Assembly: GCA_002787295.1 (NCBI GenBank)
Contig: PCWJ01000024.1
Coordinates: 1,413-22,025, forward strand
DNA length: 20,613 bases
Direction of reading: 5' to 3'
DNA from: Candidatus Nealsonbacteria bacterium CG11_big_fil_rev_8_21_14_0_20_37_68
GTDB lineage: Bacteria > Patescibacteriota > Minisyncoccia > Minisyncoccales > GCA-002782225
Part shown: positions 1 to 7,038 of the stretch, piece after piece
Numbering within the stretch: position 1 is the stretch's first letter
How the letters are laid out: each line of letters opens with the position of its first letter
Made by a program: the position numbers and the translations under genes
The notes under the pieces: model-generated
Told to the model about the DNA's origin: nothing
What the model saw: the letters and a program-made list of their open reading frames with translations, nothing else
Databases searched by the model: none

Positions 1-13
1 TAATAAAAAAAGC

Positions 14-1279
14 ATGTTTAGAAAGACCACCCTTAAAAACGGCTTAAGAATTATTACTGTTCCCCAAAAAAGCACCCAGGCCTTGACCATTTTGGTTTTA
101 GTGGGTACCGGATCTAAATACGAGACAAAAGAAACAAATGGCATTTCCCATTTTTTGGAGCATATGTTTTTCAAGGGGACAAAAAAACAGCCTTCTCCAA
201 TAGCCGTAGCGGAAACTTTAGATAGGGTAGGGGGGATCTTTAATGCTTTTACTTCAGAAGAATATACCGGCTATTTTGCCAAAGTTGCATCTTCCCAGTT
301 TGAATTAGCCTTAGATTGGGTTTCAGATATTTTTTTAAATTCTATTTTACCCGAGAAAGAAATAAAAAAAGAAAAAGGAGTAATTTTTCAAGAAATCAAT
401 ATGCTTCAGGACCACCCCATGAGCTATGTTCAGATCCTCTGGCCAAAACTTCTTTATGGAGACCAACCTGCCGGGTGGAACATTGCCGGCACCAAAGAAA
501 GTGTAATAAGAGTGGATCATCGGGGGTTGTTCAACTATCGAAAGACACAGTATGTAGCTTCAAATACCATAATTTGCATTGCGGGAAAGATAAGCTCTCG
601 GGGTGCTTTAGGGTTAGCAAAAAAATATTTTTCAAAAATAGCTTCCACCCTACCCGTTAAAAAATCAAAAGTGATTGAAAAGCAAAATCAGCCCCAGTGC
701 CTTTTACATTTTAGAAAAACTGACCAAACTCATCTTTGTTTGGGAGTAAGAGGATACAATTTATTTCATCCCGCGATATACACCATAGAGATTTTGGGAA
801 CAATTTTGGGAGGGATGATGAGTTCGAGATTATTTATTGAGGTAAGAGAAAAATTGGGATTGGCTTATTATATAAAGACCGATGTTGATGCCGATCCCGA
901 TACCGGATATTTAGTAAGTAGGGCCGGGGTAGATAATAAAAATGTAGAAAAAGCAATTTTAACTATTTTGAAGCAATACAAAAAGGTTTTTCAGAAAAGA
1001 GTGCCCGCCTGGGAACTTAAAAAAGCCAAAGATAATATGAAGGGGAAGATGGCCTTGCTTTTAGAGTCTTCTGACGCTTTAGCTTCTTTTTACGGTGGTC
1101 AGGAGCTTTTAGAAAAAAGAATTTTAACGCCACAAGAAATTTTTGCTAAAATTAATAAAGTGACTTCGGGAGACATTTTAAGAGTAGCTCAAGATGTTTT
1201 TAAACCAAAAAAATTAAATTTAGCTTTAATCGGACCATTTAAAGATAAAAGTAAATTTGAAAAATTATTAAAACTATGA
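14..1279 (+). CDS. M16 family zinc metallopeptidase (processing-peptidase-like)
   Basis: This 421-residue protein is a complete single-chain M16 peptidase, the family of mitochondrial processing peptidase, pitrilysin and bacterial PqqL/YmxG-like proteins. It carries the inverted zinc site HxxEH at residues 46-50 (HFLEH) and the distal zinc ligand Glu about 77 residues later (E127, in FQEIN). The N-terminal catalytic half is followed by a second M16 domain (about 180-400) with the typical R/Y-containing substrate-binding segment around RLFIEVREKLGLAYY. No signal peptide or membrane segment is visible, so a cytoplasmic role in degrading or trimming peptides is likely. Only 13 bases of A-rich sequence precede the ATG in the window and no Shine-Dalgarno is visible. 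The gene ends in TGA right at the edge of a palindromic repeat. The family is certain; the substrate is unknown. Confidence 0.93.
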   Translation: MFRKTTLKNGLRIITVPQKSTQALTILVLVGTGSKYETKETNGISHFLEHMFFKGTKKQPSPIAVAETLDRVGGIFNAFTSEEYTGYFAKVASSQFELALDWVSDIFLNSILPEKEIKKEKGVIFQEINMLQDHPMSYVQILWPKLLYGDQPAGWNIAGTKESVIRVDHRGLFNYRKTQYVASNTIICIAGKISSRGALGLAKKYFSKIASTLPVKKSKVIEKQNQPQCLLHFRKTDQTHLCLGVRGYNLFHPAIYTIEILGTILGGMMSSRLFIEVREKLGLAYYIKTDVDADPDTGYLVSRAGVDNKNVEKAILTILKQYKKVFQKRVPAWELKKAKDNMKGKMALLLESSDALASFYGGQELLEKRILTPQEIFAKINKVTSGDILRVAQDVFKPKKLNLALIGPFKDKSKFEKLLKL

Positions 1280-1410
1280 ACCCCGTTAGAAGTCATTGGC
1301 AGAAAAAATTTGTATAATTTTTTCTACTTTAGATAACGGGGTATAATAAAAAAATAAAAGTCTATCTGAAATTAACTTCTTGTTATATAAGGATAGACTT
1401 CTAACGGGGT
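1280..1410. repeat. Composite palindromic element between M16 gene and AI-2E gene
   Basis: The whole 129-base gap is built of inverted repeats. The arm ACCCCGTTAGAAGTC (1280-1294) is perfectly complementary to 1396-1410. Its first nine bases also match a second inverted copy, TAACGGGGT, at 1334-1342. Nested inside are AGAAAAAATT (1301-1310) with AATTTTTTCT (1316-1325), and AAGTCTATC (1358-1366) with GATAGACTT (1392-1400). The right arm runs into the GTG start codon of the next gene. It may act as terminator, leader structure or both. The same plan (outer ACCC-type arms with an inner A/T-rich hairpin starting AGAAAA) recurs at 4757-4836. Confidence 0.85.
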
Positions 1411-2437
1411 GAATGACGAAAGAGTATTAGATATATCTTGGGGAACAATTTTAAAAATTGCCCTTGCCCTCCTTTCTTTTTATCTGATTTTTTTAATTAG
1501 AGATATTTTAATTTGGCTTATTTTTGCTTTGATTATTTCGGTTTTATTTAATCCGGCCATTGAGTTTTTTAAAAGAAGGAAAATTCCAAGAGTTTTGTCT
1601 GCGATTTTGGTTTATGTAAGCATCTTTGGGATGGTGGGAGGAGTGATTTATTTAATTGCCTCCCCCCTTATTTTAGAAATTCAGCAATTCGCTCAAATTT
1701 TCCCTCAATATTTCGAAAAAATTGTCCCTCCCTTAAGCGGTTTGGGGATAACTGCCTTCGAGAATTTAGAGAATTTTACCAGAGCAATGGAAGGCTGGTT
1801 AACCAGCGCCTCTACCAATATCTTTAGCGCCCTTTCTGCTATTTTTGGAGGGATTTTTTCTACAATTACTATTTTTGTCCTTGCTGTTTTTCTTTCTATT
1901 GAAGAAAGGGGGATGGAAAGAATAATTGGGCTTTTAACCCCCGGGAAACACGAAGCATATGTTCTGAGTTTATGGGAGAAAAGTCAGGTTAAAATTTCCA
2001 AATGGTTTGGGTCAAGAATTTTGCTTTGTCTTTTTGTGGGTGTCCTTACTTTTGTTACCTGTCATGTTTTAAATATAAAATATGCAGTTTCTTTTGGATT
2101 ACTGGCCGGAATTTTAGACATTATTCCCATTATTGGGCCGGTTATTGCCGGAGTGATTATTGTTATTTTCTGCGCCCTGGAAAACTGGTTAAAGGCTCTG
2201 TTTTTGCTGATTATTTTTATTTTGATTCAACAGATAGAGGGAAATATTTTAACTCCGATTTTAACCAAAAAATTTATCGGATTACCGGCAGTATTAGTAA
2301 TAATTGCTTTAATGGTTGGGGGGAAAATATGGGGAATTTTGGGAGCAGTTTTGGCAATTCCTCTATTCGGTCTTTTTTATGAATTTTTGCGGGACTTTTT
2401 AAGAAAAAGAAAAGAAAGGGAACAGGTATCACTATAA
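1409..2437 (+). CDS. AI-2E family (PerM-like) membrane transporter
   Basis: The 342-residue protein fits the AI-2E transporter family (YdgG/TqsA, YhhQ/PerM, YtvI), whose members export small molecules or act as Na+/H+ antiporters; the substrate cannot be read from sequence. Hydrophobic helices are visible around residues 12-48, 60-85, 137-165 and 205-325, giving about seven to eight membrane spans. The hallmark segment with GILDIIPIIGPVIAG (about 232-246) and the C-terminal GKIWGILGAVLAIPL (about 303-317) are characteristic. The start is a GTG at 1409, chosen because it places the first helix where the family has it and no in-frame ATG lies nearby. That GTG sits in the arm of the palindrome 1280-1410, so the start codon may be paired in the mRNA. 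The stop overlaps the hairpin at 2436-2460. Confidence 0.9.
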   Translation: MNDERVLDISWGTILKIALALLSFYLIFLIRDILIWLIFALIISVLFNPAIEFFKRRKIPRVLSAILVYVSIFGMVGGVIYLIASPLILEIQQFAQIFPQYFEKIVPPLSGLGITAFENLENFTRAMEGWLTSASTNIFSALSAIFGGIFSTITIFVLAVFLSIEERGMERIIGLLTPGKHEAYVLSLWEKSQVKISKWFGSRILLCLFVGVLTFVTCHVLNIKYAVSFGLLAGILDIIPIIGPVIAGVIIVIFCALENWLKALFLLIIFILIQQIEGNILTPILTKKFIGLPAVLVIIALMVGGKIWGILGAVLAIPLFGLFYEFLRDFLRKRKEREQVSL

Positions 2438-2460
2438 GAATCTGCCTTCGGCAGATTCTT
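2436..2460. repeat. Hairpin of the CTGCC/GGCAG family abutting the rsmI promoter
   Basis: There are perfect 11-base arms, AAGAATCTGCC (2436-2446) and GGCAGATTCTT (2450-2460), with a 3-base loop. It overlaps the stop codon of the AI-2E gene on one side and the first two bases of the TTGATT element on the other. Related hairpins sit next to the same promoter module at 20537-20567 and, in truncated form, at the right window edge. There is no T-run, so it is not a canonical intrinsic terminator on the plus strand. Confidence 0.8.
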
Positions 2461-2486
2461 GATTCGCTAAGGTATAAATATATATT
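2459..2486 (+). promoter_or_regulatory. Repeated promoter module, copy 1 (rsmI)
   Basis: TTGATT (2459-2464), a 16-base spacer and TATATT (2481-2486) form a good sigma-70-type promoter. The same block occurs at 17877-17912, 20501-20536 and 20568-20603 with the same spacer length and near-identical spacer bases (CGCTA...TATAAATA). Here the ATG lies 14 bases after the -10, so the mRNA leader would be only about 7 bases and holds no Shine-Dalgarno. The promoter call rests on sequence and position only. Confidence 0.7.
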
Positions 2487-2499
2487 CTTGAATTAAAGC

Positions 2500-3213
2500 A
2501 TGGCCACTCTTTTTATTGTCGCTACTCCCATCGGAAACCTCAAAGATATCAGCCTCCGAGCATTAGAAGTTTTAAAGGAGGTTGATTTAATTTTGTGCGA
2601 AGATACGCGAGTAACTCAGAAACTTTTAAATCGTTATGGAATAAAAACGCCAACTTTGAGCTACCACCAACATAGTAAATTGAAAAAGATAGACTATATC
2701 TTAGATTTATTAAAACAAGGTAAAAATCTGGCTTTGGTTTCTGATGCCGGCACCCCGGGAATTTCCGATCCGGGAAATAAACTAATCAACAAAATTGCAG
2801 AATTTGCAGGGGTTGAACCCCTGCAAATTAAGATTGTTCCCATACCAGGACCAAGTGCGGTAACGACGGCAGCCTCTATCTCCGGTTTCCCGATGGATAG
2901 ATTTTTGTTTTTGGGTTTTCCGCCAGCCAAGAAGAAAAGAAAGAGGTTTTTTGAAGAATTAAGCCGCCAGTTGGCGGAGTTAAAATGTCCGGTAATTTTT
3001 TATGAGTCACCTTACCGCATCCTTAAAACACTTAATGAATTAAATTCCCTATACACAAAATACAATATACAAAATACCGACATTGTAGTTTGCCGAGAAT
3101 TAACTAAAAAATTCGAAACAATTTATCGCGGCAAAATTGAGAAAGTTATTAAAGAAATTGAAAAGGATAAAATCAAAGGAGAATTCGTGGTAATAGTGGA
3201 AGGAAAGCACTAA
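2500..3213 (+). CDS. rsmI: 16S rRNA (cytidine-1402-2'-O)-methyltransferase RsmI
   Basis: RsmI uses S-adenosylmethionine to 2'-O-methylate C1402 in the decoding centre of 16S rRNA. The tetrapyrrole-methylase fold is clear: PIGNLKDIS near residues 10-18, CEDTR at 33-37, DAGTPGISDPG at 82-92, the PIPGPSA loop near 114-120, and a GFP motif soon after. At 237 residues it is shorter than the E. coli enzyme (about 286) because the C-terminal helical extension is missing, as in many small genomes. Residues 101-110 are encoded by a perfect palindrome that other RsmI proteins lack; there the family normally reads roughly EAG-IKVVPIPGP. The gene is driven by promoter module copy 1 and has no Shine-Dalgarno. 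metG follows after 59 bases. Confidence 0.95.
   Translation: MATLFIVATPIGNLKDISLRALEVLKEVDLILCEDTRVTQKLLNRYGIKTPTLSYHQHSKLKKIDYILDLLKQGKNLALVSDAGTPGISDPGNKLINKIAEFAGVEPLQIKIVPIPGPSAVTTAASISGFPMDRFLFLGFPPAKKKRKRFFEELSRQLAELKCPVIFYESPYRILKTLNELNSLYTKYNIQNTDIVVCRELTKKFETIYRGKIEKVIKEIEKDKIKGEFVVIVEGKH
2801..2829. repeat. In-frame palindromic insertion in rsmI
   Basis: This is a perfect 29-base palindrome with arms AATTTGCAGGGGTT and AACCCCTGCAAATT around one central G. It encodes the segment FAGVEPLQ in RsmI, between the helix before the SAM-site strand and IKIVPIPGP. A sister copy with the core AGGGGTTGAACCCCT lies in leuS at 16044-16074, read in a different frame and from the other strand. The coincidence of sequence, palindromy and extra residues supports an inserted element rather than ancestral coding sequence. 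Confidence 0.85.
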
Positions 3214-3232
3214 ATTTTAAATAAAGTTAATT

Positions 3233-3265
3233 TATGATAAAATTAAAGGAGGTTTAACCTCCTTT
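3233..3265 (+). promoter_or_regulatory. Putative metG -10 (TATGAT) followed by an SD/anti-SD hairpin
   Basis: TATGATAAAAT at 3233-3243 resembles a -10 element; the same TATGATAAA string precedes leuS. It is followed immediately by a perfect 9-base-pair hairpin: AAAGGAGGT (3245-3253), loop TTA, ACCTCCTTT (3257-3265). The left arm is a complete Shine-Dalgarno sequence; the right arm is identical to the anti-Shine-Dalgarno tail of 16S rRNA. The metG ATG follows 7 bases later. It could hide the SD and gate translation, or be a weak terminator of rsmI (only TTTT follows). Confidence 0.5.
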
Positions 3266-3272
3266 TAAAGTT

Positions 3273-4757
3273 ATGGCGAAGAAAAATAAAAAGTTTTATC
3301 TTTCAACTGCACTTCCCTATGTGAACGAATCTCCCCACGCAGGTTGGGCTTTGGAGATTATCCAAACCGATGTCATTGCAAGACGTCATCGACTTTTAGG
3401 CGAGGATGTCTTTTTTTTGACTGGGACAGACGAGAATTCCTTAAAAAATGTCCGGGCAGCCGAAGAAGAGGGACTAAACGTAAAAGAATTGGTAGATAGA
3501 AATGCTAAAAAATTTTATGAATTAAAAAAAGCTCTAAATCTATCCTTCGATGATTTTATTCGGACTACTGAAAAGCGACATATCAAAGGAGCTCAAAAAC
3601 TTTGGTTAGTTTGTAAAAAGGATATTTATAAAAAGACTTATGGGGGGCTTTATTGCGTAGGATGTGAAGAATTTTACAAAGAAAGTGAGTTAAAAAATGG
3701 TCTTTGTCCTGAACATCAAACTAAGCCCGAGTTAGTCGAAGAAGAAAATTATTTTTTTAGGCTTTTTAAATATCAAAATCAGTTAAAAAAGATTATCAAG
3801 GAAGATAGAGTTAAAATAATTCCCGAAACTCGTAAAAACGAAATTTTAAGTTTTCTCAATTCTGGGCTTGAAGATATTTGTATTTCTCGGTCAGCTGAAC
3901 GTGGTCGAGGATGGGGAATTCCGGTACCAGGTGACCCAACACAGGTCCAGTGGACTTGGTTTGATGCCCTCTCAAATTATATTAATGCTTTAGGCTATGG
4001 AGAAAATGATAAAAATTTTCAAGACTGGTGGCAAAAAAATGAAAATAAATTGCATATCATAGGGAAAGGGATCCTCAGATTCCATGCAATATATTGGTTA
4101 GCTATCCTTCTTTCAGCTAAATTAGCCATCCCTAAAACAATTTTTGTTCACGGCTATTTAACTTCCGGTGGTCAAAAAATGTCAAAGAGTTTGGGGAACA
4201 TCATTGATCCATTTGAATTGGTGAAAAAATATGGAACTGACACCGTAAGATATTTTCTTTTGCGGGAAATTCCATCGACTGAAGATGGCGATTTTACTTA
4301 TGAAAAGTTTGAAGCAAGATATAATTCGGATTTAGCAAGTGGATTAGGGAATTTGGTAGCAAGAGTAATGACCGTTGCGGAAAATCTCAAATCTCAAATC
4401 CCAAATCTCAAATCTACATATCAAAACTCAACATTTAAGAAAGAGATAGACAATACTTGGAAGAAATATGAAAAAGCTTTAGATGAGTTTAAATTTAATG
4501 AGGCCTTAATTTCAGTTTGGGATTTAATTAGTTTTTGTGACAGGTATATTGAAAAAGAAAGACCCTGGGAAAAATCAAAGAAACAGTCTTTAATAATTTA
4601 TAATTTACTAGTTACCTTAGCAGACATTGCTTTAATGCTTCAGCCATTTTTACCGGAAAGTTCGGATAAAATTTTTGATCAGTTGGGGATAAAACCAACC
4701 GAAAAAATTCGGGAATTTAAAATAAAAAAAGGGAAACCTTTGTTCCCTCGAATTTAA
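3273..4757 (+). CDS. metG: Methionyl-tRNA synthetase
   Basis: This enzyme charges tRNA-Met, including the initiator. It is a 494-residue class I synthetase of the short type without the C-terminal tRNA-binding domain. The HIGH-type signature is PHAGWA at residues 21-26, with the last His replaced by Trp. The connective zinc knuckle shows CVGC near residue 125 and CPEH about 18 residues later, consistent with a single metal site. KMSKSLGN lies near residue 303, followed by the helical anticodon-binding domain with WDLISFCDRYIEKERPWE. Between catalytic and anticodon domains a 7-base tandem repeat (4382-4416) encodes residues such as NLKSQIPNLKS. The stop codon TAA adjoins the large palindrome at 4757-4836, the probable transcription end. 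Function is certain. Confidence 0.97.
   Translation: MAKKNKKFYLSTALPYVNESPHAGWALEIIQTDVIARRHRLLGEDVFFLTGTDENSLKNVRAAEEEGLNVKELVDRNAKKFYELKKALNLSFDDFIRTTEKRHIKGAQKLWLVCKKDIYKKTYGGLYCVGCEEFYKESELKNGLCPEHQTKPELVEEENYFFRLFKYQNQLKKIIKEDRVKIIPETRKNEILSFLNSGLEDICISRSAERGRGWGIPVPGDPTQVQWTWFDALSNYINALGYGENDKNFQDWWQKNENKLHIIGKGILRFHAIYWLAILLSAKLAIPKTIFVHGYLTSGGQKMSKSLGNIIDPFELVKKYGTDTVRYFLLREIPSTEDGDFTYEKFEARYNSDLASGLGNLVARVMTVAENLKSQIPNLKSTYQNSTFKKEIDNTWKKYEKALDEFKFNEALISVWDLISFCDRYIEKERPWEKSKKQSLIIYNLLVTLADIALMLQPFLPESSDKIFDQLGIKPTEKIREFKIKKGKPLFPRI
4382..4416 (+). repeat. Heptanucleotide tandem repeat inside metG
   Basis: Five consecutive 7-base units read AAATCTC, AAATCTC, AAATCCC, AAATCTC and AAATCTA, with two or three more decayed units up to about 4437. 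Because 7 is not a multiple of 3, the protein repeat has a 21-base period (NLKSQIP, NLKSTYQ). The same unit, AAATCTC in the coding sense, appears in leuS (15904-15968). The site is a linker between two MetRS domains. Confidence 0.85.
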
Positions 4758-4836
4758 CCCAGTAGAAGAATTTCGAATAGAAAATTCCGAAGAAATTTTC
4801 TTTCTTGCCGAGGCATTCGAAATTTCTCTACTGGGT
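4757..4836. terminator. Large palindrome between convergent genes, probable bidirectional terminator
   Basis: The arms ACCCAGTAGA... (4757-4778) and ...TCTACTGGGT (4815-4836) are 22 bases long with two mismatches. Inside lies a second hairpin, AGAAAATT (4779-4786) and AATTTTCT (4794-4801). It sits exactly between metG (plus) and the ThiI-like gene (minus). The right arm, read on the minus strand, supplies the last two codons and the TAG stop of the ThiI-like gene. Position suggests termination on both strands, but there is no classic GC stem with T-run. It matches the architecture of the element at 1280-1342. Confidence 0.6.
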
Positions 4837-5775
4837 AAACTTTACATCTTTTTTGTTTCTGGCTTTGGTGGAATAATACTGGGTTAATTTTTTAGCCCTT
4901 TCCAAAATAGGTTTTGAGACTTTAGTCTTTTGGTAATTTCTAACTAGAGTTAGGGGACCGGAATAATTTTCCATTTCAATTAGAACATCGCCTTTTTGAG
5001 CGATTTTTTTTATTTTCCCATTTTCATCTTCGTTCCGACCAACAACAATTTTGGTTGTATTTTCTGAAAAGTGCCTCCCCAATTTTAAAAGTTCAATATC
5101 GTTTCTCCGGCAATCTGGGGAAATTTCAAATAATTTTCTAAGGCGTTTGGAAAATTCAGGGTCGGTCAAAAGACAACCGCCGGCCGGAGCAGGAAAGTCT
5201 TTTAGTTTAAATTTTTTAGCTAATTCCAATTGCTTTTTCCGCGAACGTCCCGATATGTCTAATAGTTTATTTCTATCAACCAAGCCCAATTTTTCAGGGA
5301 TTGTTGGCTTTAGTAATTTGGCTGAAAGCGGTCTTAAAAGATACCCCCGCAGAGAGGATTCTTTTTCTATCAAATCTAAGGCTTTTTTATTTTGGCTCAT
5401 TGGTCTTTCACCCAAAACCTCACCGGTAGCGACGAAATGAAATTTCGTCGCCCTGAGCTTGCCGAAGGGCTTTTTTCCCTCCATTATCTCTTTGGCTTTT
5501 TTAAGCATTAAAATGTGACAATCAATACAGGGATTCATATTTTTCCCATAACCGTATTTTGGCTTTTTTACCATTTTTAGGTGCTCTTTTGAAAAATCAA
5601 TTATCCTTAAAGGAACCCTTAATTCTTTTGCTGCTCTTTGAGCTTGTTTTTCATTAAAAAAATAGCTCTTGAAAGAAAGAGCTGTTATTCTAATTCTCTG
5701 ATTTTTCAAAATCTTAGTAGCTAAAATTGAATCCAATCCTCCCGACAATAAAACCAAAGCCTTAACTTTTTTCAT
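4828..5775 (-). CDS. ThiI/MnmA-like ATP-pyrophosphatase, probable tRNA thiolation enzyme
   Basis: The protein has 315 residues with a PP-loop ATP-pyrophosphatase motif SGGLDS at 11-16, a CxxC-type pair in NPCIDCH (81-87), a conserved ATGEVLGERPMSQ segment, and APAGGCLLT near residue 200 with a further Cys. The second half (RRNDIELLKLGRHF onward) resembles an NFACT-type RNA-binding module attached to ThiI-like domains in thermophiles and small genomes. The likely job is ATP-dependent thiolation of a tRNA uridine; the exact position is not readable. The segment encoded at 5429-5470 is a palindromic insertion just before ATGEVLG. The start ATG at 5775 lies 4 bases after the MFS stop, so the two are co-transcribed. 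The stop codon comes from the repeat 4757-4836, so the original C-terminus may have been altered. Family 0.85; substrate uncertain. Confidence 0.75.
   Translation of the reverse strand: MKKVKALVLLSGGLDSILATKILKNQRIRITALSFKSYFFNEKQAQRAAKELRVPLRIIDFSKEHLKMVKKPKYGYGKNMNPCIDCHILMLKKAKEIMEGKKPFGKLRATKFHFVATGEVLGERPMSQNKKALDLIEKESSLRGYLLRPLSAKLLKPTIPEKLGLVDRNKLLDISGRSRKKQLELAKKFKLKDFPAPAGGCLLTDPEFSKRLRKLFEISPDCRRNDIELLKLGRHFSENTTKIVVGRNEDENGKIKKIAQKGDVLIEMENYSGPLTLVRNYQKTKVSKPILERAKKLTQYYSTKARNKKDVKFTQ
5429..5470. repeat. Two adjacent palindromes inserted in the ThiI-like gene
   Basis: GCGACGAAAT (5429-5438) pairs perfectly with ATTTCGTCGC (5442-5451) around a GAA loop. It abuts GCCCTGAGCTTGCCGAAGGGC (5450-5470, 21 bases, written as GCCCT/AGGGC ends), of the CTGAGCTTG type also seen in glmR. 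In the protein this adds about 12 residues (KPFGKLRATKF) where relatives pass almost directly into DFVATGEVLG. Confidence 0.75.
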
Positions 5776-5779
5776 AGAT

Positions 5780-6949
5780 TTAACCTACTTCTTGAGAAAT
5801 TTTTTCTTTTATTTTTTCAATTCCCAATCTAAGTAGTGGCAATAAAATCATTAACGAAATTACCATAACAAGAATTGAAATCAAATAAAGAGTTTTAACT
5901 TGCGTCTGGAGTACTTGAGACAAAAACAAAGCGCTTACCACCCCTACACCCTGAACCATCCAAAAAAGTGCAGTTAAAAATTCAAGGTTATTTTTGGTAG
6001 ATACATCTCCTACTAAAGCATAACTGATGGGTCTCATAAGACTTATATTCAAAGCAAGTAAAATAATCCCGGATATTAAGAAAATTGAAATATTTGAAAA
6101 ATATAAAGAAATAAGTCCTATTATAACAAAACCATAGGAAAGAATAATCATCTTTTTCCTTCCCGCAATATCTGAAAGTTTTCCCCAAAAATAAGAAAAG
6201 AGAATTGGTAAAATGTAGAACAAAGAAGATAAAATCCCAATGAAAGAAATGCCAAGGATGTTTTTAATTTCAATTGGAATAATCCCAATCGTTAAACCGT
6301 ATGTAAACTGCGGGGCAAACCAGAAAATTGATAACCGCAATGCTGTTTTACTAAAAATCGATTTTTTAATTAAGTTAAATCGGTTTATCTTTTCTTCTAC
6401 TTTTAAATCCGTTATTTTAGAAATAACCAAAAGGCCAATGATTGGGAAGATAGAAAAAATTAAAAATGGAATTTTAAACAGAAATTTTACAATAAGAAAT
6501 CCTAAAATTAAAACCCCTAAAGCCGAACCTAAGGACTGCAAAGAACTAAAAAATCCAGCATTTGCACCATAAGATTTTTCATCACTCGCCCTTATTAGAT
6601 AACTATTTTGCCCTGTCCATAAAAAGGAAGCAGCAATTCCAAGCAGAGAAGAGGCAAGATAAATTAAAATAATTGATTTACTTAATAATGAAAGAATAAA
6701 AATAGAATAGAATATCGAAGCTAATATCATGCATCTTTTTGCTCCGTATTTTGAGACGAGAACCGCCGACAGGGGATCAAACAGAATAAAAAATAAATAA
6801 ATTAAAATTAAAGAGCGAAAGCCGACCTCAATCATTTCTGCTTCTGAAAAGAAAGTAGTTATATACTGCTGGACTCCGTTAAATCCAAGAAAGATAAACA
6901 AAAAACTGAAACCGAGTATTTTTACTTGTTTTGAAACAGTAAGATTCAT
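5780..6949 (-). CDS. Major facilitator superfamily transporter
   Basis: This is a 389-residue, highly hydrophobic protein with about 11-12 predicted membrane helices in two halves, joined by a charged loop around residues 180-200 (ITDLKVEEKINRFNLIKK). The loop between helices 2 and 3 carries the MFS-type motif A remnant DPLSAVLVSKYGAKR (about 58-72), and the equivalent in the second half is FSYFWGKLSDIAGRKK. The substrate is not identifiable; drug or sugar-type exporters share this pattern. The gene ends 4 bases before the ThiI-like gene and follows the TIM-barrel gene after about 90 bases of AT-rich sequence, in which a weak promoter close to the ATG is possible. Start ATG at 6949 gives a short cytoplasmic N-terminus before helix 1. 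Confidence 0.85.
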   Translation of the reverse strand: MNLTVSKQVKILGFSFLFIFLGFNGVQQYITTFFSEAEMIEVGFRSLILIYLFFILFDPLSAVLVSKYGAKRCMILASIFYSIFILSLLSKSIILIYLASSLLGIAASFLWTGQNSYLIRASDEKSYGANAGFFSSLQSLGSALGVLILGFLIVKFLFKIPFLIFSIFPIIGLLVISKITDLKVEEKINRFNLIKKSIFSKTALRLSIFWFAPQFTYGLTIGIIPIEIKNILGISFIGILSSLFYILPILFSYFWGKLSDIAGRKKMIILSYGFVIIGLISLYFSNISIFLISGIILLALNISLMRPISYALVGDVSTKNNLEFLTALFWMVQGVGVVSALFLSQVLQTQVKTLYLISILVMVISLMILLPLLRLGIEKIKEKISQEVG

Positions 6950-7038
6950 ACTAAAATAGAAATCAAGGTTTTGTCGCCAAAAAAAGTCTTGTCATTTTCT
7001 TTTGCAATTATTGCCGAGTTTATTTCTTTTTAACAAAA

